NCBI GenBank assembly: GCA_965116785.1
Contig: OZ220731.1
Span: 4,030,001 to 4,094,000, forward strand
Length of the DNA stretch: 64,000 nt
Direction: 5' to 3'
From: Bin87 sp965116785
GTDB taxonomy: Bacteria; Chloroflexota; Dehalococcoidia; Lucifugimonadales; UBA3495
Numbering within the stretch: position 1 is the first letter of the stretch; every line of letters begins with the position of its first letter. Made by a program: the position numbers and the translations under genes. This document shows positions 25,866-35,080 of the stretch, piece after piece. The notes beneath the pieces are model-generated. The model was given only the letters and a program-made list of their open reading frames with translations. It had not been told where the DNA came from and searched no databases.

Positions 25866-26218
25866 ACGCGCAGGCCTCCCTGCCCTTGGGCGCCAACTTA
25901 CCCCGTAAGTGCTGCCCGGTCAACCCGGGGCAGTGCCGTCTCCTTCCCACGGACCGTTCGTGGGCACCGCCTGGGACGGCTCCTTTCCCAGCCCGAGAGG
26001 TTCCAACCGCCCTTGGTCTGCGAAAACTATCGCAGGCGTACAGGAAAAGGCCACCCTGTCCCACCCCACCTCATTGCTCAGCCCGTCACTCCCTAATACG
26101 ACCGTACCCATACATTACGATTGTCGCCAGAGCCGACTTATGGTGTTTAAAGCAGTGGCATAGGATCCATGATCGACCGCCGCCGCCAGCGACTTCGGTA
26201 AAGCCGAATTGCTGAACA
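25866..26218. other. Intergenic region, probable promoter area of the XRE-led operon
   Basis: No coding frame is supported in these ~350 bases. The region separates the unknown gene at 26219 from the regulator start at 25865 and should hold the operon promoter. I see AT-richer patches near 26090-26150 but cannot place -35/-10 boxes or an operator with confidence. Confidence 0.35.
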
Positions 26219-26980
26219 TCAACCAGAGCCCTGTCTCAGCAACGGCTCATTTAGCGCATTGAGGATGGTCCGCTGCTCAATCGCCATAGCCAACGCAGGT
26301 TCCATCTCCAATCCTCGGCAGAGGTTTTCGCTCAATGTTCCAAAATCCGCCAAGTTGACGTTAGCTAATATGTTTCCGGGAGCCTCAGGATCTTGGTTTT
26401 GGGGACAGTAGGGCGCCCAAATGCGGATGTCGCGCACCCACTGGGCGAACAGCCGCCCCTGTTCCGGCGCGCGAAAACCCGCGTATACAACAACCGCGAC
26501 ATAGAAATCCACGTAGCCGTGATCATCCGGAGTGCCGCCATCGAATACACCGTTTTCATCAAGGATGATGTACCTCCACAACTCGGCGGCGTTGAGCTCA
26601 AAAACATCACCTCTACGGGCAATCGGAGGGATGCGTTCATAGGTTACCTGGCGATACAACTCTCGCGCTTCATCGTACCTGGGTTCGATAGTTTGATCGA
26701 AAAACCAATCGTAAAGGACACCGGTCAAACCGGATTTCAGCTCCAAGAAAACACGTCGATCATAGCCCACCGGCACGTTCATATTCCGCCGAATCAGAAA
26801 AAGGTCAGTCTCCATCCTATGGCCACCGGTGACCTGATCACTCGCGCGGCGGACCAGGGCATCCCGGTCGTTATATTCAACGATCGCATACCTTGGGTCT
26901 TGGACCATCTCAGTGCGCCAAGCGTTTCTGAATGCGCGTGCGAAAGCGCGGCCTTGCTCGACTAGATTTCGGTTTTGCAT
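26219..26980 (-). CDS. Unrecognised protein with PD-(D/E)XK-like motif
   Basis: A 253-residue protein; AAGGAA precedes ATG 26980. 'METDLFLI' (about residue 57) followed by 'RRVFLELKSGL' (about 77) gives an Asp...Glu-X-Lys order like a PD-(D/E)XK nuclease core, preceded by helices as usual for that fold. The rest ('ELWRYIILDENG', 'YVDFYVAVVVYAG') is not a family I know. It lies upstream of the XRE-ImmA-Ubl genes on the same strand, across a 350-base gap, so it is probably a separate unit. A nuclease call is tentative. Confidence 0.5.
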   Translation of the reverse strand: MQNRNLVEQGRAFARAFRNAWRTEMVQDPRYAIVEYNDRDALVRRASDQVTGGHRMETDLFLIRRNMNVPVGYDRRVFLELKSGLTGVLYDWFFDQTIEPRYDEARELYRQVTYERIPPIARRGDVFELNAAELWRYIILDENGVFDGGTPDDHGYVDFYVAVVVYAGFRAPEQGRLFAQWVRDIRIWAPYCPQNQDPEAPGNILANVNLADFGTLSENLCRGLEMEPALAMAIEQRTILNALNEPLLRQGSG

Positions 26981-27267
26981 TTTGTTACGTTCCTTTCAAT
27001 AAATGCGCGGCGTCATAACGCAACATGGCGGCAGATTATAACAACGGTTTCTTCGACATTTTTGCCGCGCCCCATGTCGAGGTATCCACTTTCGAGGCGG
27101 TCGCTTGAAACCCACAGTGGTTCGCGCAAGGGACTTTACGTCAGGTGCCGGTGAACGCCAGACTAGGCCCGAATTTCGGTTCGCAAGAGATCGATCAGGT
27201 AAACTGGGTTTCCCCGCGAGATCCTATCTTGCAGGCAACAGAGCCCCACGTTTCTGATTGTCAGCTG

Positions 27268-28377
27268 ATGCCTGGATTCCTGCCAATAGCTTGTTCCCTG
27301 CTTGGAACGTCCTCCCGACAACGTACCACGCTCCTCAGCGTATGCCTGGTCCTGTTGATGGCGTCGTTGGGTTGCGACGGGACACCCACTTCCGGTCCCG
27401 GAGTTAGCCAAACGGTGGCGACTCCCGTAGTTGTCGTGGTGACGGCGACTCCTTCCCCGACGACGCCCGTTACTCCCAAACCAACACTGGAACCAACGCC
27501 CACGGAACGCGTGTTGGCTGCGCCCACGGCGTCCCCCACCCCGATGCCCACCAATGCGCCAATGCCAACGGATCCCCCGATTCCCACCGCCACATCCACA
27601 CCCGCGCCAACGACGGAACCCACTCCAACTCCTACACCAGAGCCCACACTGGAACCCACGTCTACGCCCATGCCGAAGCCTACGCCGGAACCGACGCCGA
27701 CTCCAGAGCCGTACTACACTCAGGTTGTCGACGTAGACGGTATCAAGATCAAGGCCTCCGCAGATGTTGACCCAGAGGCGGTGGAAGTCGCCGCCGGTAT
27801 CGTAGGCCTCATGTTGGCGCACCGACCGGACATCACCCAGCGTATGGCGGACGCCGGCGCGTCCCTGGCCATCATCCCGAAAGACCGCTACATCACCGAG
27901 ATACCGGAATTGAGCTACCTGCAAGGGCGGAATGACCCCAACGGGAACCCATACGATTCGTTTAGGGTGCGGGGAGCGGGAGGCATTCGGGGACAGACCA
28001 CCACCGTGACGTCCGAGGAAAATCTACTCGGCCTGGTTGAGGACCGGACACGCTTTTGGGCCGAGGACATCACGGTCCACGAGTGGGCGCACGCCATCGA
28101 GAACCTTGGGTTCGACGGCGCGGCCAAGGGAGAGTGGCGGGAGTTGTTCAACCGCGCTCGCGAAGCCGGTCTCTGGCCCGGTACCTTCGCCATGGCCGTT
28201 GACGGAGGCCGGGAATTCTTCGCGGAGTTGACGCAGTCGTTCTTCGAAGTCAACAACGAGCTGGGAGGCCGTGACGAACTGGGCGAAAACGCACGAGAGG
28301 GCATATTGGCCGAGATCTATGCGGCCCTGGAGGATGTCTATGGTTCCGCGGGCACCGTGGATCGTCCCGCCAGATAA
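27268..28377 (+). CDS. Putative lipoprotein zinc metallopeptidase with Thr-Pro linker
   Basis: About 369 residues from ATG 27268; an in-frame GTG at 27145 would add 41 residues before the signal. A hydrophobic segment 'LLSVCLVLLMASLGC' ends in Cys, suggesting a lipoprotein signal, though the lipobox is imperfect. About 100 residues of Thr/Pro repeats ('TPTPTPEPTLEPT') form a flexible linker. The C-terminal domain has 'ITVHEWAHAIE' (HEXXH) and, 44 residues on, 'REFFAELTQSFFE'. This is the gluzincin layout seen in anthrax-lethal-factor-like peptidases. It is likely tethered outside the cell and cutting extracellular protein. It is a single gene, divergent from the minus-strand block to its left. 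Confidence 0.7.
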   Translation: MPGFLPIACSLLGTSSRQRTTLLSVCLVLLMASLGCDGTPTSGPGVSQTVATPVVVVVTATPSPTTPVTPKPTLEPTPTERVLAAPTASPTPMPTNAPMPTDPPIPTATSTPAPTTEPTPTPTPEPTLEPTSTPMPKPTPEPTPTPEPYYTQVVDVDGIKIKASADVDPEAVEVAAGIVGLMLAHRPDITQRMADAGASLAIIPKDRYITEIPELSYLQGRNDPNGNPYDSFRVRGAGGIRGQTTTVTSEENLLGLVEDRTRFWAEDITVHEWAHAIENLGFDGAAKGEWRELFNRAREAGLWPGTFAMAVDGGREFFAELTQSFFEVNNELGGRDELGENAREGILAEIYAALEDVYGSAGTVDRPAR

Positions 28378-28455
28378 TACCGGATTTGGTTCCGATAACA
28401 TTGTTCACGTAATTTCGCATCCACGGCGTCAGGCGCCCGGTTCGAAAAGGTCCGG

Positions 28456-29490
28456 TCATCGCAGAACAGCCGCCAGCAGGTCTTCCCTGACGGCATCCAG
28501 CGCCGGCGTGGGTCCGACGTAGAGCCCGATGTCCAGCGCGCGGGTGATGGGCGCCAGCAATGCGGCGGTTTCCTCCCGGTCGCACACCACCGCGCCCGGC
28601 AACCGGTCCGACCCCTCCAGCAACTCCAGCATCGGCTCCTGCCGCTCCGACGACGACGGAACCCGACCCAGCATGCGCACGGCGAGGATCAACCCGGAGC
28701 CGCGCTCGATCACCATCACCAGCGTGGGCATGTAGGGCCGCTCGCCTCTCCCATCCTGCACTCCGGTGGGAATGTACGACGCCGTCACCTCCCACACCGC
28801 CGAGCCCACGGGCGTCGACCTGCCGATCGATCGCACCCGGTCCGTGTCCGCCCGGTGCTCCTCGGCGGGCAGCGCCGGCGGCCGCAGCGGTTCCCACTCG
28901 TCCTGCCACACGCCGTCCCGCAGCGACCGGGTCAGCACCTCGCCCGGATCCCGACCGGCGTAGAGGTCGAGCAGACCCTGCCCTATCCGCTCGGCGACGT
29001 CCCGGACGTTGTCCAGCGCCACGGTCAGGAAGCGGGCCGCGTCGCCGCTCAGGTACCAGGGCCAGTGCCCTGGAATAACGCTGCGGAATACCGGCCAACT
29101 GCCCCGGCCCCGATACCGGAGGCCCAATTCGCGCATGGCCTTCCGTTCCCTGTTGCCCAACTCCTCACGGTCCCCAAGCACCGCGGACAGCGCCAGACCC
29201 CGTTCCAGCGCTTCCACGCCGGACAGCTCCTCCTGCGACGTCATGGTGGCCAGGTAATTCAGCAAGCCCCGGTCGCCCAGGTAAACTCCCAGGCCGTACG
29301 CGACGCCACCGTCGCCCAGCGCCACGCAGTATCCCTTGAAGCGTCCCAGGGGGTCATTGACCACCAGCACGTCCTCGTTGGACAGCCGTTCCCACGGCCT
29401 GGCTTCGCAGTAGCTCCGGAAGGCGTGATGCAACGCGAGTCATTGGTCGCGGGTCGGGTTCACCTCCGTCTGGATTTCGTGCCGGTCCAA
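28456..29490 (-). pseudogene. DUF6930-like protein with in-frame TGA
   Basis: The open frame runs from 29433 (TTG) to 28456 and encodes 325 residues. Upstream, the same frame continues through a TGA at 29440-29442 to a TTG at 29490 with a GGAGAGG ribosome site. The peptide around the stop reads 'NPTRDQ*LALHHAFRSYC', where Trp (TGG) would fit. The C-terminal part ('LVMVIERGSGLIL', 'PGAVVCDREETAALLAPI') resembles what I remember as DUF6930 and the N-terminal part DUF7309; function unknown. Either the gene carries a nonsense mutation, or this base is an error. It lies downstream of the NYN gene on the same strand. Confidence 0.55.
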
Positions 29491-29567
29491 TGCAATACCT
29501 CTCCAACTGGGGCCTTATGGCAATCCCCGATGTTGCCGCACCTTCCGCGCTTTCCATCCTCCCGGAG

Positions 29568-30449
29568 TCATGAATTCACCCCCACCGGATCTGACGCAGG
29601 CCCGTCGCTGAATCCAGGGGCGCATCGCACCGCCTCATTGGTCCGCACCAGCCGGATCGCCGACGTGGGCCAGTCGGGGTTGCTCCGGTTGACCACCTCG
29701 TGGCGTTCCACGATCCCAGCCTGCTGGTACTCGTCGACCAGCTTGCGACACTCATGCTCGTTCCAGGCGAGACCCCACTCCAGCATCCACTGGTTCACCA
29801 GCATGCTGTGACCCACGAAGTTCATGCGGCTCTCCAGCCGGTCCATCTCCCGCACGAACCGCTCCAAGGCGTCGTCAACGCCAGCTTCTTCCTCTCCCTG
29901 CACCTGTTGAACGGACACGTTCACATCGCCATGCTCCGCCAGCTGAATGCCCAGTTCCGCCTCCAGGGGAAACAGCGGCGCCGTGGCCAGCATGTCCCGG
30001 GACACCGACTGGCTGAAGGCGCACAGCACGATGCGTTTTCCGTACATCCGCGCCCGGTCCACCAGGACCTGGTAGCCGGCGTCCCCCGAGCCCAGGATCA
30101 CCGTGCCGCAGTCCTCCCGGTCCCGGATCCATTCGTAGACCTCCAGCAATATGGCCGGGTCAGTCCGGTCCTTCCCCGCACCGGTGCGGGGAGCGCGATA
30201 CAGGACCATGCCCGCCTCGGTGAACTTTCGACTGTCATCAGCCCGCACCGTCCAGTCGCCGAAGGCCTTGCCGCCCATCACCTCGCCGGATACGCCGCCC
30301 ACATCCGGCATGGCGCGGCAAAGCTCGGCCGGCGTGACGGTGCGATGGTAGAGCTGAGCGCCACGCCGGATGCTCTCCCAGTCGATGGCCACCAGGACAC
30401 CCTGGCTTTGCCGGCCCATCCCGTCGGTCACCGCGACTGCGGTCTGCAT
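29568..30449 (-). CDS. NYN-domain protein (LabA/PIN-like nuclease)
   Basis: A 293-residue protein. 'VLVAIDWESI' (Asp23), 'KDRTDPAILLEVYEW' and 'VILGSGDAGYQVLV' supply the spaced aspartates of a NYN/PIN-like ribonuclease domain (residues ~18-165), followed by 'KRIVLCAFSQSVS'. The C-terminal ~120 residues are helical and may be a winged helix ('MLVNQWMLEWGLAW', 'KLVDEYQQAGIVER'). Members are predicted RNases or RNA-binding proteins. It is followed by the DUF6930-like gene and preceded by a hairpin terminator belonging to the genes upstream. Confidence 0.8.
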   Translation of the reverse strand: MQTAVAVTDGMGRQSQGVLVAIDWESIRRGAQLYHRTVTPAELCRAMPDVGGVSGEVMGGKAFGDWTVRADDSRKFTEAGMVLYRAPRTGAGKDRTDPAILLEVYEWIRDREDCGTVILGSGDAGYQVLVDRARMYGKRIVLCAFSQSVSRDMLATAPLFPLEAELGIQLAEHGDVNVSVQQVQGEEEAGVDDALERFVREMDRLESRMNFVGHSMLVNQWMLEWGLAWNEHECRKLVDEYQQAGIVERHEVVNRSNPDWPTSAIRLVRTNEAVRCAPGFSDGPASDPVGVNS

Positions 30450-30711
30450 CGAAAATCACTCCCTTCCGGTTCGAGACGTCCGCCTGTGGCCGTCAGGAAA
30501 CCCATGCCCGTCTGCAGGGAACACTCAGTTGCTCCGTCCTCCGTGGCTCCGTCCAAGGATAGCGGAACGCCGCGGCGCCGCTCTCCCACCGTCTCGCTGG
30601 CCGCCGTCTTGGCAGCCACGCGCAGCGCTGAAATTACCGTCGCGCCACCACTCGTTTGATGCCAAATCCCCGCCGGTCCAGCCCAAGACAGCCGGGCCGG
30701 AGACAATAGAA

Positions 30712-30742
30712 AGCCGTCCGCAGATTATCCCCGCGGACGGCT
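30712..30742 (-). terminator. Hairpin terminator
   Basis: A perfect 10-bp stem (AGCCGTCCGC at 30712-30721, GCGGACGGCT at 30733-30742) with an 11-base loop. On the minus strand it is followed by a T-rich tract 'TTTCTATTGTCT'. It lies about 190 bases after the stop of the 94-residue gene at 30932, so it probably ends transcription of the 31.8-30.9 kb genes. Confidence 0.65.
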
Positions 30743-30931
30743 CTGCTATAGGGGGTGTCGCGCAAATGCCACAATTGCCCGACGAAAATTATTGTAGGAT
30801 CGCTCCGACCCTACCGCAACCTGAACTCGCCGCACCTGATGACGCGTGGCCGCTGATCGTATCCCCGCAGGTCCAAACCTGGTCACTGGCGCGGGTTGTC
30901 CAAGCGGTTGACGCCCAACTCACGTCCGCTC

Positions 30932-31216
30932 CTAATCGCAGTAACGGGCGTGGCCGGCCCTGATCTCCGCCATCGTGACCTCTCCCCGCGACAGTCGCCC
31001 CCGCAGCCCCTCCTCCACCGCGTCATCGCTCAGCGCCACGGTCCCCACTGCTCCGGACACTATCAGCCGGTGCAGCGCGGTGTTGGTGTCCACCATGCAC
31101 TCGGCGTACCTGCGCACCATCCGATCGTCGGCGTCCATTCCACAGGCCAACGCCAGCCACAGGCACACCATCATCGTCAGCGCGTTCCACAATCGTCGCA
31201 CGACCGGCTTCCCCAC
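30932..31216 (-). CDS. Small secreted or lipoprotein-like protein, unknown
   Basis: A 94-residue protein. The N-terminus 'MMVCLWLALACGMD' looks like a signal peptide ending at a lipobox-like 'LALAC', which would give a ~70-residue lipoprotein. The mature part has three further cysteines or so ('AECMVD', 'ARYC' at the end). No family is recognised. It follows the 189-residue gene by 20 bases on the same strand and precedes the hairpin at 30712. Confidence 0.5.
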   Translation of the reverse strand: MGKPVVRRLWNALTMMVCLWLALACGMDADDRMVRRYAECMVDTNTALHRLIVSGAVGTVALSDDAVEEGLRGRLSRGEVTMAEIRAGHARYCD

Positions 31217-31236
31217 ACGTCCAACAATGGCAGTCC

Positions 31237-31806
31237 TCAGGGAGTCTCCGTGTCGTCGACCAGCCGGTCCGCCCCTCCATCGCTGAACATCCGGGAATCC
31301 GCTACCGCGGCGAAATCGGCATCGACGAAGTAGCTCTGCAGCGGGCTGTTGGCCGCCACCGGCCGGGTCAACGTCATCCCCTGCTCCCGCTGAAGCCTCC
31401 GCAGCGCGTGGCCCATCCGCATCAGCAGCGAACGCAGCTCCCCTGGCGTAAGCTCCTCACGCTGGCACAGGGCGCTCCGATGGATGCCCGCAGCGCCCGC
31501 CCGCCACACCTGCAGCGCCATCCGCCGCGCCGTGGGCTGCAGGCCGGACAGGAAATCGCGGGCCAGAGCCTCCGTCCATTCCCCGGCAACCTCTTCCTCA
31601 GGCATCGCGCTATCCGGCGCCCCCGCGGCTGGCGTAGTCTCCCCGACGTCGTCAGCAGGTTCCCCGTTTGACCGGTCGGCGTCTCCCACCGTTGCGTCGG
31701 CCCCCGCGGTCCCGAGCTGCCGCAGGACACCGATCACCTCGTCGGCGCTGCCCTCGATCTCAAAGCTCATCTTCGCCATGCTGAACGTACCGCCGTGTTC
31801 GTTCAC
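31237..31806 (-). CDS. Hypothetical protein
   Basis: A 189-residue frame; the ATGs at 31779 and 31770 ('MSFEIEG') are possible shorter starts and no clear ribosome site decides. 'MSFEIEGSADEVIGVLRQLG' suggests a beta-alpha start. A Pro/Ala-rich middle is followed by a helical C-terminal domain ('ARRMALQVWRAGAAGI', 'REELTPGELRSLLMRMG'). That last part resembles a DNA-binding winged-helix segment in layout, but I do not recognise a family. Codon use matches its GC-rich neighbours. Confidence 0.5.
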   Translation of the reverse strand: MNEHGGTFSMAKMSFEIEGSADEVIGVLRQLGTAGADATVGDADRSNGEPADDVGETTPAAGAPDSAMPEEEVAGEWTEALARDFLSGLQPTARRMALQVWRAGAAGIHRSALCQREELTPGELRSLLMRMGHALRRLQREQGMTLTRPVAANSPLQSYFVDADFAAVADSRMFSDGGADRLVDDTETP

Positions 31807-31909
31807 GTCTCCGCAGCCAGGCCGCGGAGGACGCCGCCTGACGGCGTGGCCGCCGACCCCACTGCCGCATCGGTTAGAATTATGTCATTCCATGCCGGAG
31901 AATTCACCC

Positions 31910-32074
31910 ATGACCACCCCGTCCGAACCCGTGGAGATTTACTGCGTGAAGTGCAAGACCAGGACCGGGTCCAAGGATATCGAGGCCGTCACCATGAAGA
32001 ACGGCCGGCCCGCCACCCGCTCCGTGTGCACAGAGTGCGGCACGAAGAAGTTCCGCATCGGCGTCCTCCCCTGA
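31910..32074 (+). CDS. Small zinc-ribbon protein (DUF5679-like)
   Basis: A 54-residue protein from ATG 31910. 'YCVKCKT' and 'SVCTECGTKKF' give two CxxC pairs spaced for one zinc ribbon; 'EAVTMKNGRPATR' between them is the pattern I remember for DUF5679. It is probably a nucleic-acid-associated or ribosomal-type zinc ribbon. It lies 20 bases before the nurA start on the same strand, a pairing that suggests co-transcription. Confidence 0.7.
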   Translation: MTTPSEPVEIYCVKCKTRTGSKDIEAVTMKNGRPATRSVCTECGTKKFRIGVLP

Positions 32075-32093
32075 TCCCTTTCCCATCACAATC

Positions 32094-32660
32094 GTGGCGC
32101 TGGACCTGGGACTGACCACCCACCAGCTGCTGTCCGCCATGGACGGCGTGGCGGACTCCGCCGTCGCTCGTGGCCGACGCCTGGGCGATGCCATCGACCG
32201 GGCGCTCACCGTCCCCGCCGACGAGGCCTCCTTCCGCACTTCCGCGGTGGGCCGGCCTCCCTGCATCTCCGCCCGCACCGGCCCCGAGGGCCTGCTGGGC
32301 AGCATATCCCCGTCCGAGGTTCCCACTGACTGGACCGCCGTGTCCGTGGACGGCTCCCACATCGATGTGGATCGCCACCTGCCCCCGCGCTGCTTTCTCA
32401 TCAACCTGGGCGGGCGGATCGTCACCTATGGCCGAGACTTCGGATGCCAGCTGTTCAGCGAGCCCGCCCTGGCCGTGGAGGACAACGACCTCTACCTGCA
32501 GCCTCCGGACGGCGCATCCGGCGAGACGCTGATTGCCGGCCCGCTGCTCGCCACGCGGCGTACGGTGCGGGAGGTGGAGCGACTGGCCGACGCCGTCGAA
32601 AGCCTGCGCGACGATAGGCCGGTGCTGGCTCTGCTGGACGGCATTCTGGCCTTGTCAGTG
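32094..32660 (+). pseudogene. nurA: NurA 5'-3' nuclease, truncated by IS
   Basis: GTG 32094 starts a frame with the NurA signature 'AVSVDGSHIDVDRH' (catalytic Asp) and 'VLALLDGIL', which is the second conserved Asp segment. The IS1202-like element begins at 32661 directly after this motif, so the C-terminal half of a usual 350-400-residue protein is lost. I find no continuation after the element ends at 34341. Intact NurA works with the HerA helicase in DNA end resection; no herA is in the window. The residual ORF would add ~18 element-encoded residues. Confidence 0.75.
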
Positions 32661-34341
32661 TGTTGCTGTTCTACGATTCTGTCATCCATTAACTGGTCAG
32701 CGAAAATGTCCTTCTGATGAAGGACGTTACGTTGAACCAAAAAGAACAAGCCAGACTTTCCGTGCTGAACTCCGTTTTGGAATACCAGGTTCCCATCGCC
32801 CACGCCGCAGAGCTGCTGAGGGTGACGCCACGCCCGTCGGATGCTGGCGGCCTACCGGGAGCATGGCGCCGCCGCGCTGGCCCACGGCAACCGCGGCCGA
32901 CGTCCCCACAACGCCACTCTGCCCGCCGAGGCCACTGTGGTGGTGCAACTGGCGACGGAGCGCTACGAGGGCGCCAACCACACCCACCTCACCGAGTTGC
33001 TCAGGGAGAGGGAGGGCACCGAGTGGAGCCGGCCCACAGTGCGGCGCATTCTCACCAAGGCGGGCATCGGCAGTCCCCGCAGCCGGCGCTCACCACAGCA
33101 CCGTTTCCGCCGTCAGCGGATGCCACGAGCTGGGATGCTGATCCAGCTGGACGGCAGCCATCACGCCTGGCTGGAGGACCGAGGCCCCAAATTCACCCTG
33201 CTGCCGGCGGTGGACGACGCCACCAGCGCCGTGGTCAACGCCGTGTTTTGCACCAGCGAGACCACCGCCGGCTACTTCACGTTGCTGGAGGGCCTGATCG
33301 AGGACTGGGGCATCCCCCTGGCGCTGTACAGCGACCGACACGCGGTATTCAAGCACAACGCCCGCAAGCCGGAGACCGCGGCGGAAGCCACCCAGTTCAC
33401 CCGGTCCCTGCAGGAATTGGGGATTCGACAGATATTCGCCCGGTCGCCACAGGCCAAGGGTCGTGTGGAACGGGCGGCGGGGACCTTCCAGGATCGGCTG
33501 GTAACCGAACTGCGCGTGGCTGATGCCAGAACCCTGGATCAGGCCACGGCGGTGCTGCAGGACTTCCTGCCCCGCTACAACGCCCGGTTCGCCGTGCAGT
33601 CCGAGCATCCGGAACCGGCATACCGCCGGGCGAATCCCGATCTGTCCCTGCCGGAGACCCTGTGCTTCAAGGACACCCGCAAGGTGTCCCGGGACAACAC
33701 GGTGAAGTACAACTGGCGGGTCCTCCAACTGCTGCCTGATGCCGAACGCACCAGCTACGCTGGCCTGCGGGTGGAGGTGCTGGAACGGCCCGACGGCGAG
33801 CTCATCGTCGGGTACGAGGGCCGCCGGGTGGCCACCCAGGAACCGCCGCCGCGCATGGGCGCCCTGTGGGCTGGGGTAACCGCCTGGTCCCCGGGACCGG
33901 AACTCAAACGCGTCGTCAGCAGCGTGGGGGATCACCACATCAGCAGGTCCCAACAACACCGCCTGGCCGCCCTGGAACTGGTGCGTCCGACCGAGCCTGC
34001 CCGCAAACCTGTCTCCGGCAAGGACCCTGCCGCCAGGGACACCGCCAGCGAAGTATCGAACCCGTGGACACGTACACCCACGCCAACCCAACTGGCCCGG
34101 TGGAAGGCAATCCAGAAGGGCCGGCTGAAGGGGCTGTCCCTGCGCGCCATATCCCGTGAACTGGGCATATCCCGCGTGACCGTGCGCAAGTACGCCTACG
34201 CCAAGAAACCGCCAACCAAGAAACTCAGCGCCAAAGAACGCGCCAAGCTTCAGGCGCTACGCAACTCCCCCACCGTCGCCAACTAGCCATGCGGACATTT
34301 TCGCTTTCCACTTAACAGGACCGAATCGCTGGACAACAACA
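32661..34341 (+). mobile_element. IS1202-like (ISNCY) element, copy 1
   Basis: About 1681 bases bounded by imperfect terminal repeats: TGTTGCTGTTCTACGATT at 32661 and, on the other strand, TGTTGTTGTCCAGCGATT from 34341. Both ends also share 'GCGAAAATGTCC' about 45 bases in. A near-identical copy in opposite orientation lies at 43315-44994, which confirms the boundaries. No target duplication is obvious. The element sits inside nurA. Confidence 0.85.
32717..34286 (+). CDS. IS1202-like transposase in two overlapping frames
   Basis: A first frame starts at ATG 32717 and encodes the N-terminal helix-turn-helix ('KEQARLSVLNSVLEYQVPIA', 'AAELLRVT'). The remaining 481 residues are one frame later, from ~32835 ('RRMLAAYREHGAAALAHGN') to 34286. 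The DDE core is visible: 'QLDGSHHAWL', 'YSDRHAVF' and 'SPQAKGRVERAAG'. A second helix-turn-helix ends the protein ('LRAISRELGISRVTVRKYAY'). Both copies in this window have the same frame break, so it is either ancestral damage or programmed +1 frameshifting. The product moves the element. Confidence 0.8.
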
Positions 34342-35080
34342 GAACTGGCCTATAGTTCCTGGCGATTTCGCCGATCACTCGTACATAGTTCTTGGCGTTT
34401 TACACAAACGAAGTCTGGCGGGGAAGGATCTTGTCCGGCGTCGTGCGCAATCCGTGGTTCTTGTTGGGTCGTCGTAGTCGATGCGCAGCTTTCCCCACGC
34501 GGCTCCATTTCGATTTTGGTTGACTCGGTGGCCCTTGCTTGTACCCGTGGGTTCCTCAGTCGGACTCTGTGGCTGTGGGCGCGTTCCAGAGGGCCGATAC
34601 GTCGGAGCCTGCTCGTTTGGAAAGTCTGGGCCATCCCCTTTTTCGGCGCCCCCGTTGGTGCCACTCGTTCTCGGCAATCCCCAGCTGTAATGTCGCAGGA
34701 TCTGCACTCGCTCGCGCAGGTCACGGGCAGGGATGACCTATCGCCGGGACATACACCGGATCAAGGCGCCGAGCCGTTTGACAAATCGTCGATCAACGCT
34801 CCCTTGTGGTATGCCTTGCCCGAGGTCTGGATAAACGATCTCGCAGGATATCCCGCTCTTGCGGTACTGCTAACATAAAAACAGCACCACGGAGCCGCTT
34901 GATTCTGGCATTACTTGGTCGGCTCAAACGCCGATTAGGAGTCGTCTGTCGCCTCGATGTGCAAATCGGGTTAGCGCACGCGATCCAGCCCCTCCAAGCT
35001 TTCGATGTCGCGGAATTCGCACACTCGGGCGTCCTTACTGTCTCACCACATCGCGAGTTTTGCGGTTCCCCAGGTCGCCG
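34342..35080. other. Region without a supported gene
   Basis: I see no convincing coding frame. Short frames on both strands have no ribosome sites or family patterns. A short minus-strand peptide near 34970-35030 ('VCEFRDIESLEGLDRV') could be the tail of a lost gene, but nothing upstream continues it. The missing second half of nurA is not found here. Confidence 0.4.

Noticed and set aside
28250..29098. 282-codon minus-strand frame overlapping the DUF6930-like gene
   Set aside because: It has Ala/Gly/Arg-rich low-complexity content and overlaps a better-supported frame on the same strand.
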